Origin: Anthopleura xanthogrammica
Lineage: Eukaryota > Cnidaria > Anthozoa > Actiniaria > Actiniidae
Assembly (NCBI GenBank): GCA_964019055.1
Contig: OZ025209.1
Location: 14,793,867-14,857,866, forward strand
Direction of reading: 5' to 3'
Length of the DNA: 64,000 nt
Shown: positions 40,901-50,702 of the stretch, piece after piece
Layout: every line of letters begins with the position of its first letter
How positions within the stretch are numbered: position 1 is the stretch's first letter
Notes under the pieces: model-generated
What the model was told of the DNA's origin: nothing
Seen by the model: only the letters and a program-made list of their open reading frames with translations
Databases searched by the model: none
Position numbers and translations under genes: made by a program

Positions 40901-43900
40901 TATTTAGTTTGGATAGTTTGCTGTCTCATGTTCAGACCACATGTCATTCTTTTGAGAATAAGAGAACTTTTGTTTGAGTTGGTGTATCTGTATTCATGTA
41001 ACTTCTCATACACAACCGCTTCTCAAAGAAATGATACTCTAGGTCTATTACACTACATGACTGGGATATAACATTAGCATGAAAAAAGCAAATCTGATAT
41101 GACCTGTACCTTTTTTAATTTAATCAATAGTTTAATAATCCTTGAAAATCCAATGACAGAAAGTAAAATTCTGTAAAAAAAATTGAAATAATATATTAAT
41201 CAACCAATAATAAAGGGGAAGCAAGGGTCCTTTGCTTCGAGGGTTTTTCTCCGGGTTTTCCAGTTTTCCTCCCTCTGCAAGAACCAACCCTATGAGATCT
41301 GAGCTGCTACTAGCTACAGTCAATTCTTGTTTCAGCGGACACCCTCGGGGTCATCACTTGGTGTCCATAATAGTGAGCATAGATCTGCAATTGCCAGAGT
41401 TAACTACAGTCATTTCTTTGTCACTAAGGATTTTGCTCTGCAAGGCAAGAGTTGATTGTACTAACTTTTCTTCTTCTTTGGCCAACTGTTCCTTAATCTT
41501 CTTCTTACTTGAACTGTTTTGTCTTGTTACAACAATCTGCATTTCACATGGAAAAAAGAAACCAAACAAATTAGAGATCTAATAAACAGACCTTGACTGA
41601 ATGAGTTCACTTGAGTGGCCATAAACAATAACAGTTCCAAGTCTGACATGTTTGGACTTACTCAAGACAGTGATAAAAGTAAATTGAGAAAACAGAGTCC
41701 AATCCTAACTTTGAATTAGATAAAAAGGGTAAAGGTAAAAGGTTGACTTTATTTAATGTCGGTAACTTGTGACAGTTACTTGAGTGTTACTGATAAACTT
41801 GAGGCCGAGGGTGTGCTCATTTCTCCCCCTCCCCCTCCATCAGTGCTCCATTTTCCTAATTAAAGCTACATGGAAAGAAGAATAAATCGAAACGAGGATG
41901 GGAGATCACTGGGAATCAAACTCAGGACCTCTCTCACCGAAGGCCACACACTAGCCAACTGTGCCATCCTTGCTTCAAAACCAGCCGTTTTGTGGTCCAT
42001 CATTCAATATAATGTATTCTTGAAAGGTCTTTCTATTGACTAATAATGGACCTGGCCATCATGCTACATGTTCATGTTTACATTTTTATTACATCATTCT
42101 ACAGAATTATTACAATAGTATCAAAATCAAAAGCAATCACTACCTTCAGATTGTTGGCAACTTCACATTTCACTAGCTCAGCATTCAGTTGATTCTTCAG
42201 TTCAGCAAATAACAAATATTGACCTGTATCTATTCAAAGAGCATCAAAATCATGTCAAAACTACTGTACAATATAGTTTTTGCTCATCTTCAGTTGTGCC
42301 AGATAGTTGTGGTTAAAAAAAGTAGCAAACATCCTGTTTTATCCCTAACTCTCTCAGAATACAAAGAAGAGATGGGACTCTACTAGAAGTGCAGTGTGGA
42401 GAGTGTCGATATACTGTATGTTTTAATATTAACCTCTGGCTACCTACAGGTAGGAAGATCTGTGGCACACACACCCTACCCTGGTTGGCTTCGAGCAGAT
42501 CCTGTGCAGAGGTTTCCTTCAGTTTTCTTCTCATTAGAGAAGAGAAATAAGGAAACCTCTGCCAATCAGGGTACACATAACAAACAGACATAAAAAAACG
42601 TTTTCTACTTACAGTTGTCAGAATCAAGAGTAATCTTGTCTCCCTCATTTGCTTGTTCTAACCATGATTCTATTCTACTGATAGTTGAGTTAATTTGGTC
42701 ATCAAGGCCCCTGTGAAAAGTAATTAATATCCTTGTAATCCCTTGAAGCTTACAGCCTTTTTCATATTTCTGCAATTATCATACTGACTCCAGACATCTA
42801 CCAACTTTAATTTAGGGGTCTAATTCTTTTGTATATTACTGATTTAGTTACCTAAGCTCCAAGGATTGTGTACCAGAATACAAGGTTTGATTCTCATGTT
42901 GCTTTCTGACTTCCTCTTCCTGCAAACATATAAGGTGACATGACACACGACATACTACATATGACATATGTACTTTTTATATTTATTGTCGATCATCATG
43001 CTTACCTGGTCTTTGTTCAGATACGGCACACCATGATGAATGAACTGAAGATAAGCAAACTATACATTAGTTACTATTTCATGACATCATCCAATTTTGG
43101 GAAGCAGACGTACCTTATTGAAATCAAATTTGTGCTTGGACAGGAAATAGAGACTTGATGCCTTTGGAAAAAAAGAAGACAACCACCATCAAAAATGACA
43201 GTATTCACTTGATCATTCAGGGCTTCTGACAGAATGCAGAAAAAAAGTTCAAAGTATGAGGGATAGTTTTCAGCAGATCATTCGGCAAAAATGGTAAATT
43301 ATGCATGCAAAGATGTAGCAAAAAATATCAAAAATATGCTGTGACTGGGGCAGATATATGATTCATTGGCTGTTTCAAGATCACACAGCAGTAACTTAGT
43401 CCATGTTTCAGACAAATTGTTGCATTGGATTGTTTCTGCAGTTGTTGCAAATTAATCTGATGATTCATTCATTATTATTACCTGACACAAAAATCTGCAA
43501 TCCACTGGTCCAAAAGAAGGTTGGAAGAGATAAAAATTAAAAGCATATGCATGGTACCTTCAAAGAAAAACAAAAAAAAAAAACAATCAGATAATAATTA
43601 TCTGATTTACAATTATTATTTACAATAATATTATTGTAAGCCAGTCATCATGTCCAGGTGCCATGGAGCTTGCAACCATTGTTTTTAACCCCATATAAAA
43701 ATTACAGTAAGTTAAACCAACCTGTTTGGCTGTTCAGGGATTTCCACAAACGCACACAGCCCTGTAAAATATTTGTTAACAAATAAGCTTTTGGAGCTTC
43801 AATACACTGTGTCATTTGCAAAGCAATGTTCAATTTAATGGAATAAACAACCATGCGCAAATCAAATGATGGACTAAAATCACTCACCAAATTGACAGAT

Positions 43901-44745
43901 AACAAACTGTGATATAGATTTCTTCAGCTTTTTGTATCTTGTTTTAGCATCATCAAAAAGACTGCAAGGAGAAAAATTAAGCAAAAATTTGCCTTGTATA
44001 CTATAAATGCTTCTCTGAGTCATCATACAGCATCCCACTGCATGTATGGTCAGATTACTATGGATTTCACTGAACTGCATCATGCATTAAAAATATCATC
44101 TGCCTACTCAGATGCAATACGTTTGCGACTCCTCTGACAAACATCAATGTTTCAGTCAGCATTCCTTTCTCCACATGTCTGAACATTGATGTTTGTTGAG
44201 GGAGTTTGTTTCATATTTTCAATGTGCAATGCCACACTTTGGTAAAAACCATAGTATTGGGGAGGGGCTGAGAGCAATATCCCAAATCTTGAAATATCTT
44301 GGCACTACTCCCTTTTCAAAAGGAGCATAATCTTAACCATTTTCTCTCTCAATTTGAATATCGTGTGCTTGCAAATCATCTACAATATGAATATAACTTT
44401 ACGTCTGGATTTGGAGGTTTCAAAATGATTTGGAGGTTTCAAAACGGCTTTGTACTTATCAATTTTAAGCCTTTACTTTTAGACTTTCCCAAGAAAAAGG
44501 GATTGGATATAAAGCTAAGATAGAACTGAGTCTTACCTGGGGCTAAACGAGTCAGTCGTCGATAGCCCTGTAAATTCTGTATCGATGGCTGATGGTGGTA
44601 ATAAGAAAGCTTACATGAACTTTATATCGTAAAACAACCGAATCCAACACAAAACTACGGACATACCAACAAAACAGCTCCTCTCTATTACATCTTTAAT
44701 CTCTGGGAAGCGTTCATCAAAGTTTTCTCGCAGGATTTCACACAT
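28951..44745 (-). CDS. PNLDC1: PNLDC1-like piRNA 3'-end trimming exonuclease (22 exons)
   Basis: PARN-family DEDD 3'-5' exonuclease, 515 aa, the usual PNLDC1 length. Exons: 44667-44745, 44537-44588, 43888-43961, 43722-43761, 43482-43557, 43114-43161, 43006-43059, 42852-42919, 42613-42710, 42144-42229, 41466-41536, 41110-41170, 40734-40803, 40183-40274, 39722-39786, 39231-39298, 39064-39117, 38784-38826, 38363-38462, 37524-37610, 30558-30646, 28951-29023; all phases match. Catalytic motifs are intact: AIDTEFTGL (Asp/Glu), [12 protein letters not shown] (third Asp) and [11 protein letters not shown] (His and fourth Asp); YAFNFYLF and [11 protein letters not shown] are PARN-like. The protein ends with a hydrophobic helix ([16 protein letters not shown]), the tail anchor expected of PNLDC1 and absent from PARN, so it should sit on an outer organelle membrane and trim pre-piRNAs. 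Exon 11 uses a weak GTTAGT donor. Start is ATG at 44743-44745, 206 bp from a divergent gene. Confidence 0.92.
29270..29390. mobile_element. Family A element, partial copy
   Basis: TGTCACACGACACAATTTGT, TGCTGAAGTAGAATACGA and ATGTTGCACCGTCCGTCCGC match the family A body. It is directly followed by the long-subtype copy at 29402. Confidence 0.65.
29402..29695. mobile_element. Family A-related long subtype, second copy
   Basis: It is nearly collinear with 23140-23385: GTTGCGCGGCGTAGCGTTGC, GCAACTGGCAACGCCATTGC and CTCGGCAACCTGCAACGCTA recur in the same order. It ends AATTGCAGTGTAGTAGTGCC. It is intronic in PNLDC1. Confidence 0.75.
30015..30095. mobile_element. Family A element, half copy
   Basis: GACACAAGGTGCGCAATGTT, CAGGCAATCGATATTGCGAG and CGATGCAATTTGTTGCTCGC match one arm of family A. 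The other arm is missing. Confidence 0.6.
30340..30535. mobile_element. Family A element, diverged copy with replaced core
   Basis: AGGCTCCGATACACGGTGCA at the left and TTCAATGTTGCAACGTGAAT followed by CGGAGCCTT at the right are inverted ends. The core (AT-rich) is unrelated to other copies. It is intronic in PNLDC1, beside exon 30558-30646. Confidence 0.6.
30650..30672. repeat. Poly-A tract next to a splice acceptor
   Basis: About 23 A residues on plus form the T-rich polypyrimidine tract of the PNLDC1 exon 30558-30646 acceptor (minus strand). Confidence 0.85.
30713..31035. repeat. (GGAT)n-rich tetranucleotide array
   Basis: GGATGGATAGATGGGATGGA-type words repeat in blocks of about 65-125 bp with internal GCGGGTTAAAT inserts, suggesting higher-order duplication. 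It is intronic in PNLDC1. Confidence 0.85.
32907..33040. mobile_element. Palindromic element, single copy
   Basis: GGAGATACGAATTTTATCT and AGATAAAATTCGTATCTCC are perfect inverted ends. Inner arms TGATATTATCTCTCAC and GTGAGAGATAATATCA pair around TCTTTCGCTGCGCTCACTC. There is no ORF. It is in the large PNLDC1 intron. Confidence 0.8.
33168..33345. mobile_element. Palindromic element, second type
   Basis: GTTATACAATGGTTTC and GAAACCATTGTATAAC form the ends. Inner arms GTGGTATACCGTGGATATCC and GGGATATTCCACGGTATGCC, then ACTTGTATTTTC/AAACTACAAGTG and GTATACACA/TGTGTATAC, continue the pairing. It lies 128 bp from the preceding palindrome. Confidence 0.75.
33806..33930 (-). mobile_element. tRNA-headed SINE fragment
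   Basis: On minus, TGGCTCGGTCGAGCATCGGC (A-box region, 33896-33915) and GTGGTTCGAGTCTC (B box, 33863-33876) have tRNA-like spacing. There is no intact acceptor stem or CCA-proximal complement, so it is called a SINE rather than a tRNA. Confidence 0.55.
35082..37112 (+). CDS. Nested single-pass membrane protein of unknown function
   Basis: It lies inside the 6.9-kb PNLDC1 intron, on the opposite strand. Exon 35082-35384 (101 codons, donor GTAAGT) encodes a likely signal peptide ([13 protein letters not shown], residues about 9-21), a short ectodomain, a membrane helix ([16 protein letters not shown], about 45-60), and a cytosolic Gln-run/Ser-rich stretch ending PPHDDG. Exon 36780-37112 (phase 0, acceptor ACACAG) adds 110 residues ([15 protein letters not shown]… [15 protein letters not shown], stop TAA), for 211 aa total. 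Two other 3' exons at 36152 and 36276 are also phase 0, so the C-terminus may vary. The family is not recognised. The N-terminal helix could instead be an uncleaved second membrane segment. Confidence 0.62.
35756..35854. repeat. Three tandem copies of a 33-bp unit
   Basis: CCCATTTCCCCTGGGGGATA followed by CGGTCTCCTCTCT is repeated at 35756, 35789 and 35822 with one substitution. The period is a multiple of three, so it is open in several frames ([11 protein letters not shown] on plus). It falls in the intron of the nested gene. Confidence 0.9.
36152..36301 (+). CDS. Candidate alternative 3' exon (copy 1) of the nested gene
   Basis: After the acceptor TCCTTTCAG, the phase-0 frame reads [20 protein letters not shown] and [12 protein letters not shown], continuing to TGA at 36299-36301. 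It is the first member of a tandem duplicate whose second copy starts at 36276. Spliced to exon 35082-35384 it would give about 150 aa. Confidence 0.4.
   Translation, partial: TTRPLSIGALDNDKYENHYGIYRDYSSSEQKSIQTISYQTTAFYRSPEG
36276..36434 (+). CDS. Candidate alternative 3' exon (copy 2) of the nested gene
   Basis: After AACAACAG, phase 0 gives [20 protein letters not shown] and YNSLEQKS, then [18 protein letters not shown] and a TAA stop at 36432-36434. It has about 70% identity to copy 1 across the shared part. Conserved frame between copies suggests coding function at least before duplication. Confidence 0.45.
   Translation, partial: LSIGALKDDQYENHYGVYRDYNSLEQKSEITELKWLLNHLRSVLLEFSVELN
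38085..38270. mobile_element. Family B palindromic element
   Basis: Arms CCCATTTCAGACCACATGTC and GTGGTCTGAAATGGG face each other; the centre holds GGTTGCGCATGAGAAGACAC and ATGAATATGGATACAAC. The ends read GACCTTGGGC/GCCCAAG. It is intronic in PNLDC1. Other copies: 40900, 52240, 59408. Confidence 0.85.
38517..38690. repeat. (CATC)n tetranucleotide array
   Basis: CATCCATCCATC words with CCGTC, CTGTC and CACC variants over about 175 bp. It is intronic in PNLDC1, between exons 38363-38462 and 38784-38826. Confidence 0.88.
39330..39545 (+). mobile_element. SINE copy with conserved body
   Basis: AAGGGTTTTTCTCCGGGTTC, then TTCAGTTTTCCTCCCTCC and AAAAATCAACATGTGAG. The same body occurs near 25930 and 41240 and inverted near 55430, which identifies a dispersed SINE. 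It is intronic in PNLDC1. Confidence 0.6.
40900..41048. mobile_element. Family B element, degraded copy
   Basis: AGACCTATTTAG, GTTCAGACCACATGTCATTC, TGTATTCATGTAACTTCTCA and AGAAATGATACTCTAGGTCT follow the family B order, but the right arm after GATACTCT is lost. Confidence 0.7.
41225..41290 (+). mobile_element. SINE body fragment
   Basis: GAGGGTTTTTCTCCGGGTTT, then TCCAGTTTTCCTCCCTC and AAGAACCAAC; it is collinear with the body at 39461-39515. It is intronic in PNLDC1. Confidence 0.6.
41895..41985 (-). mobile_element. tRNA-headed SINE fragment
   Basis: On minus, TGGCACAGTTGGCTAGTGTG (A-box region) and CTGAGTTTGATTCCC (B box) are spaced as in a tRNA gene. It is intronic in PNLDC1. Confidence 0.55.
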
Positions 44746-44951
44746 ATTCTGGTGTAGTTTTAGATTTACCGCGCGTTTTGACCTCCAAATGCGCGATTTT
44801 ACTAGGCGTTCTTTACTCGGCCGAAAGAAACTGGAGATAGCTGAAATATCAAACTGCGCATGCGCTAACACTTTGTTCTAGAAGAACTGCAAGTTTTTAC
44901 AAAGTGAAAATTTTTTCCCTCTTTATTGAACATTTTTTCTAGTGTTTAAGA
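44746..44951. promoter_or_regulatory. Head-to-head (bidirectional) promoter region
   Basis: Only 206 bp separate the PNLDC1 start codon (minus) from the start codon of the 909-aa repeat protein (plus). Both genes must be driven from this interval or from within each other. GCGCATGCGC-type sequence (CTGCGCATGCGCTAAC, about 44853-44868), an NRF1-like palindrome, lies in it. No TATA box is evident. Confidence 0.7.
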
Positions 44952-47900
44952 ATGAATGACAGTGATGAAACTATGTGTGGTAGTCCAGAAGGAGAGGGCT
45001 TTTCTCAGAGTGGTTCTCCATCGATTCTTGGCGGGTTTCACATTTATGCTAAGCCTACTATAAAAACTGAGAAAGAACATCCAACATCAACTGCTTCAAG
45101 GTAGTAAAACCGAAATATCTTACAAGTTTGCAAACCTTTTTTAATATTTGTGTCAATCAGAAAACTCTCAGAACAGCTTTTTTTGTTACCTTTTGAAGAT
45201 TTTTCTATTTTGTCTAAAGAAACGTTTGTGAAATAGTTTGCTGGTCTTTTGTACTTTCTTTCTTTTACAATGTATATGACTGTTTACTTTGAACTACCAT
45301 TGACAGTAAAGATGTTATCCAAGAAGAAACAGTAAACCTCAAGCGAGAACACCAGGACGAGTTTTCAACTAGAGGGGATCGAAGCGACGAAGGTTCCACG
45401 TCGCCAGAATACCCACCAATTTCGTCTAAAATAAAGAAAACACGACCAAGCTTCTTTGAAAGCTCATCCTTGCTGAAGGAAGACTACAGCGAATCTTGGA
45501 ATTCCACTCAGGATATTGATTCACAAGTTATTAGTAGTAATAATAATAGTCCAACTGCTGACTGTGAGGGATTTGGAGTCATTGAAAAATGTATTGCAGG
45601 CATAGAAGGACAGGTCACTGCATTAATGATACTTAGGGAACAAGGTAAACAAACAATGTTTCTTTTTCTTTTCCTCTCACTTTCTTCTTTCCTTCCTTCC
45701 GTCCTCCCTTTCATTCATTTAATCATTCATTCTTTCATTCATTCTTTAATTCATTCAATCATTCATTCATTCATTCATTTATTCACCCATTCACTCATTC
45801 ATTCATTCATTCGTTTATTCATTCATTCATTCATTCATTCAATCAATCAATAATTCATTCATTCATTCATTTATTCCCTCATTCATTCTTCCTTTTTTCC
45901 TTTCTTTCTTCTTTCTTCTTTTCTTCTTTTCTTTACTTTGCTCATCCACTAACCTTTTGTCTTTAATTCAACTCCACCATTTTCTATTCAGGTGCACCAG
46001 TCAGTAGTACTAAAGAATTCACCGCACTGAAACAAAAGATGCTAGATGCTCGGCTCCAGCTGTCCCAACTAAACACAACACACCAGAAACAAAGGGAAGA
46101 ACTGACAGCTCAGAATTCAGATGGTCACAGAACATCAAAGCAAGATTTATTTGTGCTTGCATCTAAACAAAGAAGACTTCTGGGTTTCTTTAAAAGATAT
46201 GAAGAGCTCTTGGGTAAGGCCAAGTCTTTGAAAAATACCCTTCATTCCAAACATGTAAAAACACTGCTGCCAAGCTTACAAGGGCTCAGTAGCTCGAAGG
46301 CTGATTCGCTGGGTACACAGACTACTATGAAACAAAATTACGAAGTGTTAGGTGTCGCAGGAAAAGAAATGAAAGATAAGTTAGTACGTCAAGGAGCGGA
46401 GAAAACACCCAGTGTTACATCAACAGCCATAAAAACAAGAGGACATGAAACTACAGAAGCAATAAGCGTAGACTCAGCTCGTTCGACAGTAAAACAAGGA
46501 ATAGGCCATGTAACCACTACAGCAAGGCAAGACACCGCACGCACGGCAGTACAACAAGGATCAGGCCATGTAGTCACTACAGCAAGGCAAGACACCGCAC
46601 GCACGGCAGTACAACAAGGATCAGGCCATGTAGTCACTACAGCAAGGCAAGACACTGCACGCACGGCAGTACAACAAGGATCAGGCCATGTAGCTGCTAC
46701 AGTAAGGCAAGACACTGCACGCACGGCAGTACAACAAGGATCAGGCCATGTAGCCACTACAGTAAGGCAAGACACCGCACGCACGGCAGTACAACAAGGA
46801 TCAGGCCATGTAGCCACTACAGTAAGGCAAGACACCGCACGCACGGCAGTACAACAAGGATCAGGCCATGTAGCTACTTCAGTAAGGCAAGACACCGCAC
46901 GCACGGCAGTACAACAAGGATCAGGCCATGTAGTCACTACAGTAAGACAAGACACCGCACGCACGGCAGTACAACAAGGATCAGGCCATGAAGTCACTAC
47001 AGTAAGAAAAGACATCGCACGCGCGGCAGTACAACAAGGATCAGGCCATGTAGCTACTTCAGTAAGGCAAGACACCGCACGCACGGCAGTACAACAAGGA
47101 ATAGGCCATGTAGTCACTACAGTAAGGCAAGACACTGCACGCACGGCAGTACAACAAGGATCAGGCCATGTAGCCACTACAGTAAGGCAAGACACCGCAC
47201 GCACGGCAGTACAACAAGGATCAGGCCATGTAGCCACTACAGTAAGGCAAGACACCGCACGCACGGCAGTACAACAAGGATCAGGCCATGTAGCCACTAC
47301 AGTAAGGCAAGACACCGCACGCGCGGCAGTACAACAAGGATCAGGCCATGTAGCCACTACAGTAAGGCAAGACACCGCACGCACGGCAGTACAACAAGGA
47401 TCAGGCCATGTAGCCACTACAGTAAGGCAAGACACTGCACGCACGGCAGTACAACAAGGATCAGGCCATGTAGCCACTACAGTAAGGCAAAACACCGCAC
47501 GCGCAGCAGTACAACAAGGATCAGGCCATGTATCCGCTACAGTAAGGCAAGACACCGCACGCACGGCAGTACAACAAGGATCAGGCCATGTAGTCACTAC
47601 AGTAAGACAAGACACCGCACGCACGGCAGTACAACAAGGATCAGGCCATGTAGTCACTACAGTAAGACAAGACACCGCACGCACGGCAGTACAACAAGGA
47701 TCAGGCCATGAAGTCACTACAGTAAGAAAAGACATCGCACGCGCGGCAGTACAACAAGGGCTAGTCTCTGTAGCCGTCACACCTGCTACAATACAACAAG
47801 GATCATTATCATCATCATTATTACCTAACGGCACATTGGTATACGTGGTCAATGCCACCAACACGATGCATCAATCAACAACAAACGGCGTGAATACTAC

Positions 47901-48234
47901 TCATTTCGGTACCATGACATCTGCAAAAAAAGTTGGAACAAAAATCGTGAATTTGAAAGCGAAGCCTCTCCAGCAAGGACAACCAAAAGAAAACAATGTG
48001 GGGCAGCCAAATGCATCAAGCCATGCCCAGTCTACAAGAACAAACAGTACAAAGCAAATCAATCCTGTTCAAAGTTCATCAGTTAACAGCTTGAGTAAAA
48101 TACTCAGCAATAACTGTACTGTTCGCGTCATATCAGACGATGAGCTGATACCAACTGCCAGCATTCTTCCAGCAGACTTCTGGTCTACAAGTTTTGATAT
48201 GATAGACCTTGATCCGAAGTTGTTTGTTTTTTAA
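44952..48234 (+). CDS. Large repeat-containing protein of unknown function (3 exons)
   Basis: Exons 44952-45100, 45307-45644 and 45992-48234 join in frame (phases 2 and 1) to give 909 aa and a TAA stop. The N-terminal ~165 residues are acidic and Ser-rich (starts MNDSDETMCGSPEGEG; includes KIKKTRPSFFESSS). A helical/coiled-coil segment follows (GVIEKCIAGIEGQVTALMIL to LLGKAKSLKNTL, about residues 140-245). Then come twenty-one 20-residue repeats of consensus HVATTVRQDTARTAVQQGSG, and a Thr/Ser/Asn-rich C-terminus ending with acidic and hydrophobic residues (ISDDELIPTASILPADFWST). There is no signal peptide or membrane segment. The KTEK motifs and acidic end would suit a nuclear protein, but this is inference and the family is not recognised. 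It is divergently paired with PNLDC1 across 206 bp. Confidence 0.82.
45700..45900. repeat. (TTCA)n tetranucleotide array
   Basis: TTCATTCATTCA words with TTTATT and CAATCA variants over about 200 bp, preceded by a CT-rich stretch. It lies in the second intron (45645-45991) of the repeat-protein gene. Confidence 0.88.
46501..47760 (+). repeat. Coding minisatellite: 21 copies of a 60-bp unit
   Basis: Every unit is exactly 60 bp with no indel. Most differences are in three or four codons (VATT/VVTT/VATS/EVTT, VRQ/ARQ/VRK, DTARTA/DIARAA). The first three units share the ARQ variant. The EVTTVRKDIARAA unit occurs at both 46981 and 47701, following a VVTT unit each time, which points to block duplication. 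The antisense ORF over this region is a shadow. Confidence 0.97.
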
Positions 48235-48321
48235 TGCCCAAATCTTTGATTTTTGGCTACGACATTGAGTTGCAAAGGCCTGTCACAAACGACAGTCCCT
48301 TCGTCAAAAGTTTTATTGCTA

Positions 48322-48331
48322 AATAAATAAA
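48322..48331 (+). terminator. Poly(A) signal of the repeat-protein gene
   Basis: Two overlapping AATAAA hexamers (AATAAATAAA) lie about 90 bp after the stop codon at 48234. Confidence 0.7.
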
Positions 48332-48680
48332 AAAATGATGTTAATAATTAGTGGTTTTAATTTTCTGGCAAGAAATTTGAAACTGTTTTGGCGAGGAAAA
48401 AGACTCCTCCTTAGGAATACTTTCTACGCACGTCATTTAATTGTCCCGCCAATCTCATGACATAACATCCGTTATGACGTGTGTGTCCCAAATTGGAAGG
48501 CGCAGGCAACCCACTTGGAACCAGATTTCGTCATTGGGATCTACTGTACGTTTTAACAGCAGAAATCAAGCGAAAATTCTCGTTCTGAATTTAACTTTAC
48601 CTACATGCTAAACCAAATGGTTATAACGTGAACATATGCAGTAGTATTACGCAATATTAAGATATAGCCCCGATAGAGCG

Positions 48681-49073
48681 ATGTCATCAAACTTCGAAGA
48701 AGAACGCCATCTTGCTTCGAACAAAAACAAAAGGTCAACAGAACTTCGTGTAGAAAACAAAGTTGAGATGCAAGAAAAAAATCCTTCAGAAACACAAGAA
48801 CAACCAATCTCCACAAACTGCTCAACAAACGCAAACAATTCGTTCGAACTAGACGACGATATTATAATAATCCGGAGACGTGACGTCGAGAAACTCACGG
48901 GTTCGCTCCCTAAACTCGAAAGTTTAGATAGCAAACTTGGTCTGGCGAGTGATAAGAAATACGAAGAATGGGTTTATGTTGAGACAGATCGGTCGACTTT
49001 CAAGATACAACAGGACTTGCTACTGTTGAGTTCAGTCTATAATGACGAAAGACCATGTTGTGTTTTACAATGA
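48681..49073 (+). CDS. Possible small single-exon gene, 130 aa
   Basis: An uninterrupted frame from MSSNFEEERHLASNKNKRST to CCVLQ and TGA, with balanced amino-acid composition. It contains FELDDDIIIIRRRDVEKLTG and a KKYEEWVYVETDRSTFKIQQ segment that looks like folded protein rather than chance. It starts 446 bp after the repeat-protein stop, on the same strand. It has no signal peptide and no recognised domain. The opposite-strand ORFs over the same bases are poorer. The terminal CCVLQ carries a cysteine four residues from the end, in the position of a CaaX prenylation site, but Gln last and Val/Leu before it make this only a possibility. Confidence 0.5.
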   Translation: MSSNFEEERHLASNKNKRSTELRVENKVEMQEKNPSETQEQPISTNCSTNANNSFELDDDIIIIRRRDVEKLTGSLPKLESLDSKLGLASDKKYEEWVYVETDRSTFKIQQDLLLLSSVYNDERPCCVLQ

Positions 49074-50340
49074 CGAAATGTTGTTTACAAATCTATTTTC
49101 ATCAGAACAAAACATCTGTGAAAACCTGTTTGCTTCGAGAGATTTATAATCTAGCCGAGAGACTTAAAAGAAATATCAGTATTAAGATATAGAGTCACTG
49201 GTTGGTGTTAACATGATCTGGATGTATCGAATGGATTAGTCATAAACCGACCAGAAATTCTACTCTTTCCTAGGCATGACCTGGCAATTATAAACTGTAT
49301 CTGCATTTTTTTGTGTGGTATATTGGAGAACATAGTATAGGAAGAGAAATTTGAATTGTTATTAGGAGACTTCAAGCAAGTGATTCTTTTGAAATAACAG
49401 TTCATTTATTAGATTCATCATTAATATACTTCTACTATTAGGTGACTGCTTGTTGCATAACTTATTGTGCAACAGTTATATATCCCGACATAATTTCTAC
49501 ATGAAGATTGTAGACTACATTCAGTGGATTTGTTTTACAGTCCAGCGTATGGCATTCTATGATGCATGTAGTTGGTGGGCAAGGATAAAATATTTGGAGA
49601 TCCCTGTATTTCTCCTAATCCTTGAGCCGAGGTTCTTACTAGTGATGCAAGAAGATGCAACCCAAGGTAGTGCATGTTCTCACTATGAAAAGCATGCGCA
49701 GTGATGCAAACACTTGTGCAAGAGTAATTATGGAAGATTTTGTTTTTAATGCGTTGGCTTGCACTTATACTTGCTTACATCAGCTTGCATCCCTAGTGAG
49801 AAGACCATGATTTATTAACTTAATTGTGTTATTCATTCTTGGTTAATCAACCAGTCTTTGCAGTTGGCAATCTGTTGCCAAGACAACTTTGTCTGGGATT
49901 TTGGCCAATCAAGAATTGACTTCTCCTTGACCAGAGATCTTGACTGGAGAATTTGATCTGAGGTAGCCAAAACCCCTGACATTTATAAGATAGTTCTACA
50001 ATAAATATCACGACAATATTTGAGAAAAAGTATACCTGACTCTAAGACCCTAAAATGGGCTTCACAGCTTTACAAAATCCTAACTTGGTATTTACTAAGA
50101 TACATCTATATATAAAATATAATGTTAACATATCAAGTAAAATAATAAATGTTTTATTTCTCAAACCTGAATATTGTATTGATGTCTTCAAATGTGGCCC
50201 ATTGATCAGCATGCGCAGCAGCAGCAACAGCACAGCAGCAACCGCTGCAACAACAACAAAACAAACAGCAGCAACAACAGCAGCAACAACAGCAGCAACA
50301 ACAGCAGCAACAACAGCAGCAACAACAACAACAGTAGTAA

Positions 50341-50375
<35 letters not shown>

Positions 50376-50394
50376 ACAGTAGTAACAACAACAG

Positions 50395-50432
<38 letters not shown>

Positions 50433-50499
50433 GCAGTAGCAACAACAACAGCAGCAACAACAGCAGCAACAACAGCAGCAACAACAACAACAGTAGTAA

Positions 50500-50546
<47 letters not shown>

Positions 50547-50574
50547 GCAGTAGCAACAACAACAACAGTAGTAA

Positions 50575-50607
<33 letters not shown>

Positions 50608-50613
50608 TAGTAA

Positions 50614-50649
<36 letters not shown>

Positions 50650-50670
50650 TAGTAACAACAACAGCAACAG

Positions 50671-50702
<32 letters not shown>

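Noticed and set aside
46389..47864. Antisense 491-aa ORF (CCTAVRAVSCLTVV repeats)
   Set aside because: It is a shadow of the plus-strand 60-bp coding repeat, which has the spliced gene context and flanking non-repeat protein.
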